This document shows positions 23,990 through 35,310 of a DNA stretch of 64,000 nt, piece after piece. Location: positions 16,893,191 to 16,957,190 of the forward strand of contig NC_088300.1 in assembly GCF_032854445.1 (NCBI RefSeq), in the 5' to 3' direction. How positions within the stretch are numbered: position 1 is the first letter of the stretch; each line of letters begins with the position of its first letter. Under the pieces are notes generated by a model. The model was not told where the DNA came from. It did no database searches and worked only from the letters and a program-made list of their open reading frames with translations. The position numbers and the translations under genes were made by a program. Origin of the DNA: Liolophura sinensis (taxonomy: Eukaryota > Mollusca > Polyplacophora > Chitonida > Chitonidae).

Positions 23990-24075
23990 TACTCCCACTA
24001 TAACCCTGGTAACCGTCGTATATGTGAAGTATTTTTTTTTTGGTGTGTACAATACCAAATAAATAAATAATAAAT
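23990..24075 (+). mobile_element. Degraded SINE-A 3' end
   Basis: CCCACTATAACCCTGGTAAC, CGTCGTATATGTGAAGTATT and AAATAAATAAAT occur in SINE-A order. The TCTTGAGTACGGCG segment has been replaced by a T run. At 24110-24230 the phrase TACTACAGTGCTGTGTGTTT recurs two to three times as a short, loose tandem repeat. Confidence 0.5.
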
Positions 24076-24230
24076 ACTCAGTGTTATAAAATAAACTGTT
24101 TTCATTCATCACATATAATATACTACAGTGCCAACATGCTACAGTGCTGTGTGTTTATTCACTAATTCTAATATACTACAGTGCTGTGTGTTTTTTCACC
24201 ATAGCCAGTATCTTACAGTGTTGTGTACCT

Positions 24231-24951
24231 CACAATAACGCCTTGACTGGCGCCAATTCTCTCCTACTCAGATGAAAACTTGTGAGAACGTGTGTGTGTG
24301 CTGATATTGTCGTGAGTTAACCGCTTTATCTTAGCTATTTGTTTTGTCTGAGTTGGTTGATCCGCCTTTGTGGTATATCTACACCAGGCCATGCTGTCAA
24401 CCAAATCGTTAGCGCATACAAGAGCAGTCGTCCTGTCTAAGTTAATACCGCCATTACCTTATCATATTGCCAAACGCATGCAGACGAAATAAAATCAACT
24501 GAATTATTTCCACTCAGTATACCGTACTTCTGAGAGATAGGTTTTAATGCCGTCGTAATGTTCAATACAATGCTATCACTTCGGTTTCACTTTCTTTTGT
24601 GTAATGAAGTATAGAAATAATACAATTTATGTTAACAGCTGCTCGTGTAAAAGGCTTGGAAATAACCGTTTGGAAGCGCAAGACAAACTTAATGGAAATA
24701 ATAAAGAAACTATGAACAAAAAGCAAGAAAGTACAAAGCAGAATAATGTTAACAACTTACTGGCAGATGTTCGTGTGTAAAATTTATACGCCTAGAACAT
24801 TCCTTCCGGCTTTATGGCATCATTGAAAAGCTTGAATGCCTCCCTTTGCACAGATCTATCCCAATTTCATATCTTACATTCTTTCTTAGTTCTTCGGTCG
24901 TTTGTGTACAGCAGTTTTGTTTTGGATAGTCCTGCGACTATTTACCTGGAG
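24231..24951. other. No gene or repeat recognised
   Basis: AT-rich unique-looking sequence. Confidence 0.5.
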
Positions 24952-25010
24952 TGTACATTATGGTTGAAAACTGGTGTGTGAATGTCCATTTCGACGCTTA
25001 GATTCCGGAA
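24952..25010 (+). repeat. Dispersed repeat DR3, copy 1
   Basis: CATTATGGTTGAAAACTGGT, GTGAATGTCCATTTCGACGC and TAGATTC match 42846-42916 and 62917-62980 in order. Only about 60-70 bp is clearly shared. Its full length and class are unknown. Confidence 0.55.
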
Positions 25011-25109
25011 GTAACGTTTGCTGTGTAATAAGGAACAGTAAGTCAGAAATTGTCTAAAGGTAAACAACAAAAAATGGAACTACATAATTATCAGTAAGAC
25101 GCAAGTACC

Positions 25110-25645
25110 TTAATGGCAAGCTGTATTATCGAGAGGAACAGTTTACTTTTAGGAGCAAAATGGCCTGTAGAATTCTTAGGAGCGGGACATTACCAGATGG
25201 TGAACAATGATGTGTAGGGAGCTTGACTGGTGAGCTGTAAAACTAGGGGTGGTTCAATGGTGAGCTGTATTATCATGGGCAGTTTAAATGTGAGCTGTAT
25301 TATCATATGAAGATTAATGGTACGCCTCATTATAACAAACAGTTTTATGGAAAGCCGTACGCATTATCAAGCGAGTTTGAATGATGAGCTCTGAAACCAT
25401 GGGTAGCTCAATTGTGAACTGTACTATCTTCGGCAGTTTAATCGTGAACTGTATTATCGTGGGCAATTTAACTGTGAGCTGTATTATCACGAGCTATATT
25501 CAATAGTGAGGTATCTGGAGCAGTTTAATGGTGAGCAGTTTTGTTACAGAGTGCTAAATGGTAAGCCATAAAGGAGCAGTTTTGTGTTGAGCCATGACAT
25601 CAGGAACAGTTGAATGGTGTGTTGTAATATCAAGTATAACGTGAA
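25110..25645. repeat. Degraded minisatellite, about 33-bp unit
   Basis: Variants of AATGGTGAGCTGTATTATCA plus TGGGCAGTTT recur about 14 times (for example 25111, 25257, 25289, 25412, 25442 and 25470). Units differ by 20-40 percent, so the array is old. Confidence 0.7.
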
Positions 25646-26576
25646 AAGGTATAGCAAACAGTAGTATATAATCAGTAGTGATTAATATGGGCGTAACAGT
25701 AAGGAACAGTCAAATCGAGATAAACATCAAAATGAAAACAACTTAAACAGAACAACAACTTGCAATAGCACAGTGAAAAAAACAACTACAACAACAAAAA
25801 ACAGAAAAACAACATTGCTGCGAATCCAGACAACACCGGTGATCTGTATTGTTTGATGAATAGAATAATGACCTTGTTAAAACATGATAACGATTTTTAG
25901 ATATAAACTTCACGATGTTTTCATAATTATATGTATATTAATGATATACAGATAAAGACCATTCTTTACAACTTGTGTAGCGAGAAGAAAATCCCCCTCT
26001 GAAGAATCAATAACAAAGATATATCGATAACAATACATCAAAGTTAGTTCATTTTGTTTATCAGTGCCTTTCATTTACCGCTATCTGCCAAGCATTTCCT
26101 CAACGCAAAGTGATTTCAGCATTAGTTCCTATAAGCCTATCACCTGACCAGTTATGTATGAGGTCCCTGGACGATGCTAAAAGACGTGCAGTTTTGCCAC
26201 TATATTTGTCCACAGAAGCTCAGAGGAAAGTAGAGAGTGTTTATTCACACGAAGCATTTCATATACACCCCATTACTAGGGCAGACTAGACCACAATCTT
26301 TGTTCGTTAAAATCAAATTGGTGGTATGCCTTGTCAATTAATAAACGATCTAGACGACGCACTAGACCTTGCTTCTTAAAAGGAAGCAAGACATGATATC
26401 TCGTGAGAAGGACAACGGACACCTGGATCTAAAGATACATGTGCTAATGTAATGTTTTTGTTTCCACATAGAACAATACACTCCAGTCATGCACGTGATG
26501 CCTTCTCGGTTTTATTCTGGTTGTATGATATGATCTAAGCGCCACGTTCAACTTTCGTATATCATGCGATCGTGGG
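25646..26576. other. No gene recognised; one short hairpin
   Basis: At 26368-26390 CTTGCTTC and GAAGCAAG form an 8-bp stem with a 7-base loop. Otherwise the sequence is AT-rich and unique-looking. Confidence 0.45.
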
Positions 26577-26985
26577 TTCGTAATCAATGAGAAGAAAGCA
26601 TTTCCAAATCAACCTACTAAACTTTTCCAAGGATTATGTAGGTAACATATGAATACAAAAATTGCTGGTAACAACAAGAGAGCAGTCATCCGTTTTCAAT
26701 GATGCTGGGGAGACATTAGATATTCTCGGCATGAATATACCCTTCAACTTTGAAAAACTTGCAACTGTTCATAACAGGACAATATTGTAATAGACACGAA
26801 TACTTATACGCCCCTAACCACAGGTTAAGTGAATTAGATACAACTAACTATACAGACAACTAATATAAGACACAAATTGCCAGAGATTTGGACGCTCTAT
26901 CCATATTTGCTAACCAGAGTGTTATACTCAATGTGTAATTTAAAGCACTTAGAGGCTTTCTACAGAGTATTGTTAATTAAACCTA
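26577..26985 (+). repeat. Dispersed repeat DR1, copy 2
   Basis: Shares with copy 1 (11066-11990): ATTTCCAAATCAACC, GGTAACAACAAGAGAGCAG, TTTTCAATGATGCTGGGGAG, ACATTAGATATTCTCGGCAT, CAACTGTTCATAA, TACGCCCCTAACC and AGAGTGTTATACTCA. It has no SINE at the position of 11389-11549 and lacks about 190 bp present in copy 1. Confidence 0.7.
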
Positions 26986-27000
26986 TAATACAGCTTTTTC

Positions 27001-27095
27001 CACAATGATGGCCGCTGTGATTAAGTGAAATATTCTCGAGTAAGGCCTAATCACCAAAGGCTTCAATAAATAAATAGATAAATATAAAAAACAAT
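27001..27095 (+). mobile_element. Degraded SINE-A 3' end
   Basis: AATGATGGCCGCTGTGATTA, AGTGAAATATTCTCGAGTAA, TCACCAAA and AATAAATAAATAGATAAAT keep the SINE-A order. It is 5'-truncated and diverged. Confidence 0.65.
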
Positions 27096-27387
27096 AACAT
27101 AAATAAATAGATACAATGCAACTTATCATATATTAAACCCAGATAACGGTGTAAGATATTAGATATGGAATGTTAAGCCTACCTCAGAGTTCTAGCATTT
27201 ACATCCTAACATTTAAGTGAGCAAAAATCTAAAAAAATGATTTCTTATACTTTAAGAAACGGCTTTTAACGGTTTCTGATGATTCTGAGTTATTTTTTTT
27301 AAACAATTATCATTCTTCAAAGCACAGTAGATAGTTTAAGCGAAAAAAAAGACTGTGCGGAGCAGAAAGAAGTCAGTAAGCCTGTTT

Positions 27388-27417
27388 GAGGCGGGGGGGG
27401 GGGGAGGGGGGGGGGCC
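27388..27417 (+). repeat. G-rich tract
   Basis: Two runs of 12 or more G separated by GA. A G-quadruplex is possible. Run length in such tracts is often uncertain in assemblies. Confidence 0.7.
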
Positions 27418-27577
27418 GTCGCAGGCTATTCTTGAGGACAATTCTAAGGTCTTATAGATCTTCTACAACAATCATTCACGAACTAAGTTATATGTGTATT
27501 TGATATGACCATCATATCTCTGAAAACAGTGATATAAAACGATAAAAACTCACCAAAAAAAAAATAAATATAATAAT

Positions 27578-27765
27578 CTGAGTGATGCTGGGATGTATCC
27601 TGTTATTGCAACCTATTTTTATGTTAACTATAACACACATAGTCTATTAATCCAACATGGCCATTCTGTTAGACTAACAGGATAGCATGTTCGCAATATT
27701 GTGGTATAATAACAGAATACATTCTAGCATCACTCAGACAACAGATTTTCTATTAAATTTAACCA
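27578..27765. mobile_element. MITE-1, copy 1 (terminal inverted repeats)
   Basis: The left end CTGAGTGATGCTGGGATGTA (27578) and right end TACATTCTAGCATCACTCAG (to 27739) are inverted copies of about 30 bp, each followed inward by TCCTGTTATT or AATAACAG. The interior shares TCTATTAATCCAACAT and AACAGGATA with the copy at 57646-57995. It has no coding capacity, so it is a non-autonomous DNA element. Similarity to copy 2 continues about 40 bp beyond the right end, so the true boundary may be further out. Confidence 0.7.
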
Positions 27766-28145
27766 ATTCATGTTTTGAGTGAATTGACTTTGATGTTGCA
27801 ATACGGGGCGTACGGAGAGAAGCTTGCTAGTGTATATAGTGGTCATGAGTGGTACTGACTTAAGCAGTCCATAAAGGGAGAAAGATCTTGTATCGGATGC
27901 AAGATTTATATTAAGAAGGGTTCCACCAGAAGGCTCTGTTGACCATCCAGCCACCGTTACCCTGGCTATCTATCTCTGAATTCACTCTGCATTCCGAAGG
28001 CTGCAAGAACCCGGCAACACTGCACCAGCCGGCTAATTTCTGGTTCCCAACCGGCCTATACACTTACGTCCTCGTCTGCTTGGGCCAAAGCCAAAGTTTT
28101 CCTGCTTGTAGGATGTAGACACACTACTTGTCTGCGTGCGTCAGC

Positions 28146-28512
28146 ATGGTGGAGGACGAGGTGGGTGTCGGTGGATAAACAAAGAGAGACCATTGAGTGC
28201 TGAGGTAGATTGAGAAGTACTGCAACACCTGTCGAACAAGGAGAGAATCAGGGTTAGGGAACGTGAGGAGAACCGCTCTAAGTAAGACACTCGCTTGGCG
28301 CACATCAGATTCCGAATGGAGTGGAAAATGACGTGGACTTCACACTACAGACACCACAGAGGACGGAAGTCAATGTTGTGGACGGTTTAAATTATAGACC
28401 GTCAGAATCAAGTATCTCTCAAACTGATCGATTAATTGTTGTGGGAGGAACATTGCTGTTAGTTACGTCTTACTGTGCAATTATTGTGTTGTTGGTTTTT
28501 TTCAACTGTATG
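28146..28512 (+). CDS. Candidate 5' end of a membrane-protein gene (two exons), unrecognised
   Basis: A short exon from ATG at 28146 (MVEDE) ends at a good 5' splice site GAG|GTGGGT. An AG acceptor at 28307-28308 opens exon 2 (28309-28512) in the same phase. Exon 2 is open for 68 codons and ends at a strong donor ATG|GTAAGA (28513). The joined reading frame has a polar, acidic N-terminal region (DVDFTLQTPQRTEV) and then a hydrophobic stretch of about 25 residues at positions 47-71 (LIVVGGTLLLVTSYCAIIVL), typical of a first transmembrane helix. The stretch upstream of the ATG is GC-rich and non-repetitive. The gene would continue downstream; no later exon was identified. The acceptor lacks a strong pyrimidine tract and the proposed 148-bp intron is short. 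I recognise no family. Confidence 0.35.
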
Positions 28513-28878
28513 GTAAGATACAATTAAAATAAAATATAGGCTGTTTCTGCAGACAAACTGAAATAATAACACATTCGAGTCTTGGTCTAACTTTGGAACA
28601 TCAAGAAGGTATGGAATCAGTTGTCGAAATTGGAAACGTTTGTATGTTGTGCTATAGACACGTAGATATACTAATGGAGGACTATATATGTATTCATAGC
28701 ATAAAACAATGACACAGGTCTATGAATCGAAGGTGGGGAGGGGGGGGGGGGCATAGAGAAATGATTTTAACAAATGAAAATGACTACTCATGCTGGCTGA
28801 ATTTTGGTCCACAGTTTTAAGATACTATAATCTGCATTCATTCCTCTAAATACAGAAACAGACCAAAGTGCATCAATA

Positions 28879-29103
28879 AGAACAGTATGTGTTGCACAAT
28901 AAGAACTGCATGTGTTGCACTATAAGAACTGTATGTGTTGCACAATAAGAACTGTATGTGTTGCACTATAAGAACTGTATGTGTTGTACAATAAGAACTG
29001 TATGTGTTGCACTATAAGAACTGTATACGTTGTACAATAAGAACTGTATGTGTTGCACTATAAGAGCTGTATGTGTTGCACAATAAGAACTGTATGTGTT
29101 GCA
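28879..29103 (+). repeat. 23-bp minisatellite with 46-bp alternating dimer
   Basis: About ten units of AACTGTATGTGTTGCACAAT plus AAG. Units alternate between GCACAATAAG and GCACTATAAG, so the effective period is 46 bp over much of the array. Low divergence indicates recent expansion. Confidence 0.9.
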
Positions 29104-29899
29104 AAAGTACACCTATATTGCGTCACAGTAACATACCCACATGTTCTAATCACTCATATGTAACGTGATTATGCATGCACACTGTGTTCGATTATTGTTC
29201 GTGGTAACAGGTGCTACTGTTGTGGGTGATGTTCACAATATCTTGGTTGTGTGCGATGGTTGGTAGAGGTCAGTCAGTATAGTGTAGAGGTGACGGTATA
29301 CTGACTAGTATTCTCTGTCTTAAGATGTAATAGGAACCGCTTGTTTCTCGGGGGTTGAGGGGGGAGTGGTGGTGAAGCACTGCTGAGCTAACTAACTACT
29401 TAACAGCTGCCACTGGTTATCTGTCATCACAATAGGGATAAATTATTCTTCCTCATGTTACAACAAATGTGTGGTATTATGAACTCAACGTCATCGATAT
29501 TTAAGACGTATGATGCAGTAACATTCATCTATAATTATAAGACTGGGTCAGGTGAAAACGGGACAAGATGGAAACAAAGATTGGATGAACAGCTTGCCGT
29601 AAAAGCTCGGGCCTGAGAGCTATGCTTGGCTGAAAAACCTAGACTTGCTAATAAGGTTATGGTGGTATCAGATATCAACCAATTAACACACAACATCGCT
29701 GACACCCAGGCTATGTAATTTGTACTGAAATTTGTCTTGCTACATGCATTGCAGTGATGCATTATATTCCATACACAGTCACAGTTGAAAACATGTTATA
29801 CAGCGGATAGCTGTGAATCCAAGCATTCTGAGTCTTTATGCTGTCATTTATACTTACCCGGACAAAAAACATGAGGTATGAAATTGGTATTACCTACCT
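29104..29899. other. No gene or repeat recognised
   Basis: Unique-looking sequence. A - strand frame at 29535-29762 is unrecognised. Confidence 0.5.
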
Positions 29900-29998
29900 T
29901 GGGTTCAACGTGCACCTCCAACGTTATTTCGGGTATAATGAGATGGCTGGAATATGGCCGATGCGGCGTTAAACGATAATCATTCATTCATTCATTCG
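29900..29998 (+). mobile_element. SINE 3' end with CATT tail
   Basis: AGATGGCTGGAATATGGCCG, ATGCGGCGTTAAACGATAAT and CATTCATTCATTCATTC form the 3' end of a mollusc SINE type related to SINE-B (GGCGTTAAAC near the end, short-repeat tail). The head is not recognisable. 9588-9649 is a reversed stub of the same tail type. Confidence 0.65.
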
Positions 29999-32900
29999 AA
30001 AGCTATGTATGACGATCACAAAAATCCCCTCTTAATATTTTTACCAGGAATAACCTCTATCAACCTCACTGAGAACTTCGTTAGTCTGTACTGTTAACCA
30101 CAGTCAGTGTCTGTCATCATTTTTATTTCGCTTCAGTTTTTTACATTAAAGAATATCCTTATGACTTGTTTGGTTAGCATTTAGACGTGGAGATAATGTA
30201 TAGGAAGTAAATGTGAATCCTATAGACAACAGATAATGAGTCGATGAAGTTATTCCACATAAATTCCACGGTTCTTCTTGTCCCATGTCCCGAAAATTCC
30301 TAGACAACTTGGTTCACACAAGATATCGAATAAACATAGTCACGACAGGCCTGAATAAAAGTGAAAAACTCTTAACAATGGCGTTTAACAACAGCCAAAT
30401 AAAAAAATAAAAAAATAAATAAATCAACAAATCAAAACAAAAAACAACTCAAGGAAACATTCAGTAAGTTCTACTGATGAACATCATATGCGATCAAGGG
30501 AGAGTTTTGAAGAACCTTGCTAAAAACTGAAAGTACAAAGGGCACAGCGTGTATTTATAATACCCTTCCGTCGAGTCCACCCGAGAAAAAAAATGTAGCC
30601 TTTCAGGGAGCTCTGTTGAGGGTGCCGCCCTGTTACCGCACAGGTTACTGCCCAGTGAAGCAGACTCCAGATTACATCCTTTACAGGGTGTTACTGGCTG
30701 CACTAAAGGCTGGAATGCCTACGCCACGTTCATCTTTGATGGGCTTTATGCGGACATACATATCGACAGGTCGACTCAAGATCGATACTTGGATCAATTT
30801 AGTGACTTCCGGAAAAGTTGGAAGACTTTCGGCATCCGCCGCACGAGTGCATGTATGATGGCGTTGTATATGGAGGTTTGCACTTAGTTAACTCATTACC
30901 AGGTCAAGCCAGATGTATTGATATAGCTTTGTTCACTGGCTCAGGCGTTGACGATGGAGATTTGAAGGCGTCAAAGCTTGATTACCAGTTTCCAGTTTTA
31001 TTAGCCTTCCCCAGAGCGTCTAACCTTCCGGTCAAGTCAATTTCCAGCCCAAACACTGACGTCTGCGCTTTTTAATGAGCTATTTGCAATGCAGTATGGT
31101 TTCAGTGTGGGATTAAGGCACTGTGGTGTTTTCTTTACATATCTTTCCTGTGTTAGTCAATTTCGTCCACTCAATAAAGGTGGTTATTCTGATCTTTAAG
31201 GGGGTGTGGTAGCGGAGCAGTTCGGAGAATTTAAGCTTTTCACTTCATATCCTGCTTGCCATATTGGAACACAAGCACACAACTTGTGAGAATGTTTAAG
31301 ACGGTATTTATATCTTGACTTTAGACTTGAAAAATGTGCTAAGCTAACTGATCAGAAGTATACATGATCTACTGGCTCGGGATTTAATGATCTAGCTCAC
31401 AATTGCAGCATCCAGCAGATCTTTGAAGTGACATTGATTAGGATCAAGTAGTTATTTAGTTTCAAACCTTATTATGGTAAGGGAAATCACTGACAGGTTA
31501 TGGCCATAATGATTATATTTAGTCTAACCCTTGTAATCAATTTCCTTCTCATTAGCCTTTCCACACGCTGTACGGTCCGTGAACTTGGATGAGGGTATCC
31601 AACAGTGCAGGCCATTACACAAATCCGCATCGCGATTGTCGTTACCAGGAAAACCTATTAGCTAGGGATAATAGTCTTTTAGTGTGGTGAAATACCTGAA
31701 ACTAGCCATCGGTCACTTGTCTCCGTGGCTCTCAAGCGGCCATGGAATAAATGGTACCAGCGCATTGATCTTGACGCCTTAAGACTTCCACAAGATGGTC
31801 AAATGACACCATATCTATGCAAAAATGATAACCAATAAAACTGCTAAAGTTTTTTTTTTTACATCCAAACCGGTGAAAACAGTGGTTACATGTATCTATC
31901 CGTTTAGAGAAAAGACAGAAGAAAACATTGATTCCATGCTCATTGTAGATCAGTAAATAAATTACAGCCATTTAATAATTTTATCGACTCGCATGTTATC
32001 TGATAACTGATATTTTAAGGCGCACAACATTTGACAGACCGCATTGCACAGGGTCTCGTCACACATCCATGCACCCGGGTGTAGATCTTGACCAGTACTG
32101 CTGGGACAGTAATTTTGGTAACTGTTTTTTGCGTTGACCTCTATAACATACGGATGTGTTGGTAGTCGAGATATAAGCATATCGCTATATAAATAAAACG
32201 ATCTGTTAGAGCGATCTTTCAGCCCAATCGCGGAACGTGCTTTTAACAGGCTTATTGAGGGAACCCCCGTAATTACATCTAAGTGAAATTATGTCCCGGT
32301 TGCTTGTGGGATGATGGTCAACACTGAAAAGTTGAACGACTGTCATGAGCCGATTTCCGAGGGCCAGACGTGTGTTTTGTGAAGAGTAGATGTGATTAAG
32401 CCAGACACCGGTGATAACGCTGGGGTTAGTTACGTGACAAACACCCGGGCGAATACTATTAGAAAGCAGATTCCATCTTCTGCGAGTGACCCGTATTTTA
32501 TCAGCACAAGGTCTCATTTAAGCACAACTCGGACATATTGGCTGAACAAACAAAAAGTCCTCTGTCCGAGCCGTGTTCCAGAATGGTTAAGCTGCAAGTT
32601 ATATTAACGCGAGTTGCCTCCCTTTAGAGACAGGCGGACTCGAGCTGAAATAATATACAGGCTGTTTATGTCTCCACGCACTGCACTCTTCGATAGATGA
32701 ATCGTGTCTGGAAATAATGACTGATATTTCCTTATGCGTTTAGCAGTTTAGCAATATTTATAACATTATGATGTAAGTAACCCACTCCTTACTTCGCACA
32801 TTCGATTTTCAGTGTGTATATGTAGTACTTAATTTACGTTTTACTAGTTTTTTTTTTATTAAAAAATGTAAAATATGCATGTAAAAGTCAAACCTGGTGT

Positions 32901-33258
32901 GAAATGACTTTTCCTGTAGTTCCTAGATCCTTAATCAAGATTTGCAAAGGCAACTCAGAGAATGCGAATTACCTCTTCCACCGCCTATAAATACGAGCAA
33001 ATCGGATTATTTGTGTTATGTTGTAGGTTGGTCCCTTGGTTTCGCCCAGAATGAATTCCATGCCATGTGATATTGGAGTTTGTTTAGGTAGGCCACAGAA
33101 AGTTGGTTAAGGTAGTATTGTTTTCTGCCGTTATGAGTTCGTCCATCATCCATCATAATGGGTATTTGTCCGTTATTGTTAAAATACAAGCTTTTTCTAC
33201 AATTAGGAGTTGGTCACTATACATTATAACACCATCTCTGCATTGTAAGGAAGATGCC
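29999..33258. other. No confirmed gene; one weak exon candidate and one motif cluster
   Basis: At 30687-30884 (+) an open frame follows a plausible 3' splice site (CATCCTTTACAG). It reads GWNAYATFIFDGLYADIHID and then a basic region; no good donor follows and no family is recognised. A non-repetitive patch at 31485-31575 contains the palindrome TTATGGCCATAA and a MEF2-like TTATATTTAG on its reverse strand. Short open frames elsewhere lack support. Confidence 0.35.
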
Positions 33259-33375
33259 CGTTTATTTATTTATTTATTTATTTTACTAATTTATTTATTT
33301 CATTGGTCATTTATTTATTATGTATTTATTTATTTATTTTTTGTGTTAGCGCCGCACTCAAGATTGTGTCTTGTT
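33259..33375 (-). repeat. TTTA-repeat region, probably SINE-A tails
   Basis: Long TTTATTTATT runs, interrupted by TCATTGGTCA and followed by GTGTTAGCGCCGCACTCAAG. The last part resembles the reverse of the SINE-A 3' end (TTTTACGCCGTACTCAAG). One or more degraded SINE-A tails on the - strand is the likely origin. Confidence 0.55.
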
Positions 33376-33424
33376 TGGCTTATGATCACACACCTATGTA
33401 TACACACGTGGTATAACTTTTAAG

Positions 33425-35310
33425 ATTGGACATCAGTCTAGGCTGTTCAGGTGTCTAACTTTACCACGCCCCAAACAAACGGTCTTGTATCCACAGTTTG
33501 TCAATCCAGAAAACTGGACATCAGTCCAGACTGTACATGGCCGGTTCAGGTGTCTAACTTGACCACACCCCAAACCGATGATCTTGTATCCACAGTTTGT
33601 CAATCCAGAAAACTTGACATCAGTCAGGACTGTACATGGCCGGTTCAGCTGTCTAACTTTACCACGCCCCAAACCGATGGTCTTGTATCCACAGTTTGTC
33701 AATCCAGAAGACTGGACATCAGTCCAGACTGTACATGGCCGGTTCAGGTGTCTAACTTTACCACGCCCCAAACCGATGATCTTGTATCCACAGTTTGTCA
33801 ATCCAGAAAACTTGACATCAGTCTGGACTGTTCAGGTGTCTAACTTGACCACGACCCAAACCGATGCTCTTGTCAATCCAGAAGATTGGACATCAGTCAG
33901 GACTGTACATGGCCGGTTCAGGTGTCTAACTTTACCACGCCCCAAACCGATGGTCTTGTATCCACAGTTTGTCAATCCAGAAGACTGGACATCAGTGCGG
34001 ACTGTACATGGCCGGTTTAGGTGTCTAACTTGACCACGCCCCAAACCGATGGTCTTGTATCCACAGTTTGTCAATCCAGAAGATTGGACCTCAGTGCGGA
34101 CTGTACATGGCCGGTTCAGGTGTCTAACTTGACCACGCCCCAAACCGATGGTTTTGTATCCACAGTTTGTCAATCCAGAAGATTGGACCTCAGTGCGGAC
34201 TGTACATGGCCGGTTCAGGTGTCTGACTTTACCACGCCCCAAACCGATGGTTTTGTATCCACAGTTTGTCAATCCAGAAGATTGGACATCAGTGCGGACT
34301 GTACATGGCCGGTTCAGGTGTCTAACTTGACCACGCCCCAAACCGATGGTCTTGTATCCACAGTTTGTCAATCCAGAAGATTGGACATCAGTGCGGACTG
34401 TACATGGCCGGTTCAGGTGTCTAACTTTACCACGCCCCAAACCGATGATCTTGTATCCACAGTTTGTCAATCCAGAAAACTTGACATCAGTCAGGACTGT
34501 ACATGGCCGGTTCAGGTGTCTAACTTGACCACGCCCCAAACCGATGATCTTGTATCCACAGTTTGTCAATCCAGAAAACTTGACATCAGTCAGGACTGTA
34601 CATGGCCGGTTCAGCTGTCTAACTTGACCACGCCTCAGATCGATGATCTTGTATTCACAGTTTGTCAATCCAGAAAACTTGACATCAGTCAGGACTGTAC
34701 ATAGCCGGTTCAGGTGTCTAACTTTACCACGCCCCAAATCGATGATCTTGTATCCACAGTTTGTCAATCCAGAAAACTTGACATCAGTCAGGACTGTACA
34801 TGGCCGGTTCAGGTGTCTAACTTTACCACGCCCCAAACCGATGATCTTGTATCCACAGATTGTCCATCCAGACAACTGGACATCAGTGCGGACTGTACAT
34901 GGTCGGCTCAGGTGTTCAATTTTTTACTTCTTCTCAAACAGACAGTCTTGTTATCCACAGCTTGTTAATCCAGAAAATTGTACATTAGCAGGGACTGTAC
35001 ATGATCAAACAAACGGCCTTGTATCCACACCTTGTCAGTCTAGAAGACTGGACACCAGTCCAGACTGCACACGACCAGTTCAGGGGTCTAACTTTTGACC
35101 TCATCCCAAACAAACGGTCTTGTATCCACAGCTGGTCAATCTAGAAGATTAGACACCAGTCCGCACTTGACATGACCAGTTCAGGGGTCTAACTTTTGAC
35201 CTCTTTCCAAACAAACGGCCTTGCGTCCACAGCTTGTCAATGCAGAAGATTGGACAGCAGTCCAAACTCTACATGACCAGTTCAGGGGTCTACCTTTTGA
35301 CCTTTTCTCA
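33425..35310. repeat. 99-bp minisatellite, about 19 units, open in several frames
   Basis: The unit contains GACATCAGTCAGGACTGTAC, ATGGCCGGTTCAGGTGTCTA, ACTTGACCACGCCCCAAACC, GATGATCTTGTATCCACAG and TTTGTCAATCCAGAA. Units from 33496 to about 34860 repeat at exactly 99 bp except for one shortened unit near 33825-33900. The last four (34900-35310) are diverged. Because 99 is 33 codons and the unit happens to lack stops, both strands stay open: a 347-codon - strand frame (33832-34875) and + frames of 227 and 151 codons. With three competing frames and no exon signals, I do not call a gene. Confidence 0.92.

Noticed and set aside
30687-30884. 66-codon frame after a plausible acceptor as an exon
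   Set aside because: No convincing donor follows and the peptide is not recognised; noted only within the surrounding region entry.
33832-34875. A 347-codon - strand frame as a gene
   Set aside because: It lies wholly in the 99-bp tandem repeat, competing + strand frames are equally open, and there is no start, splice or domain support.
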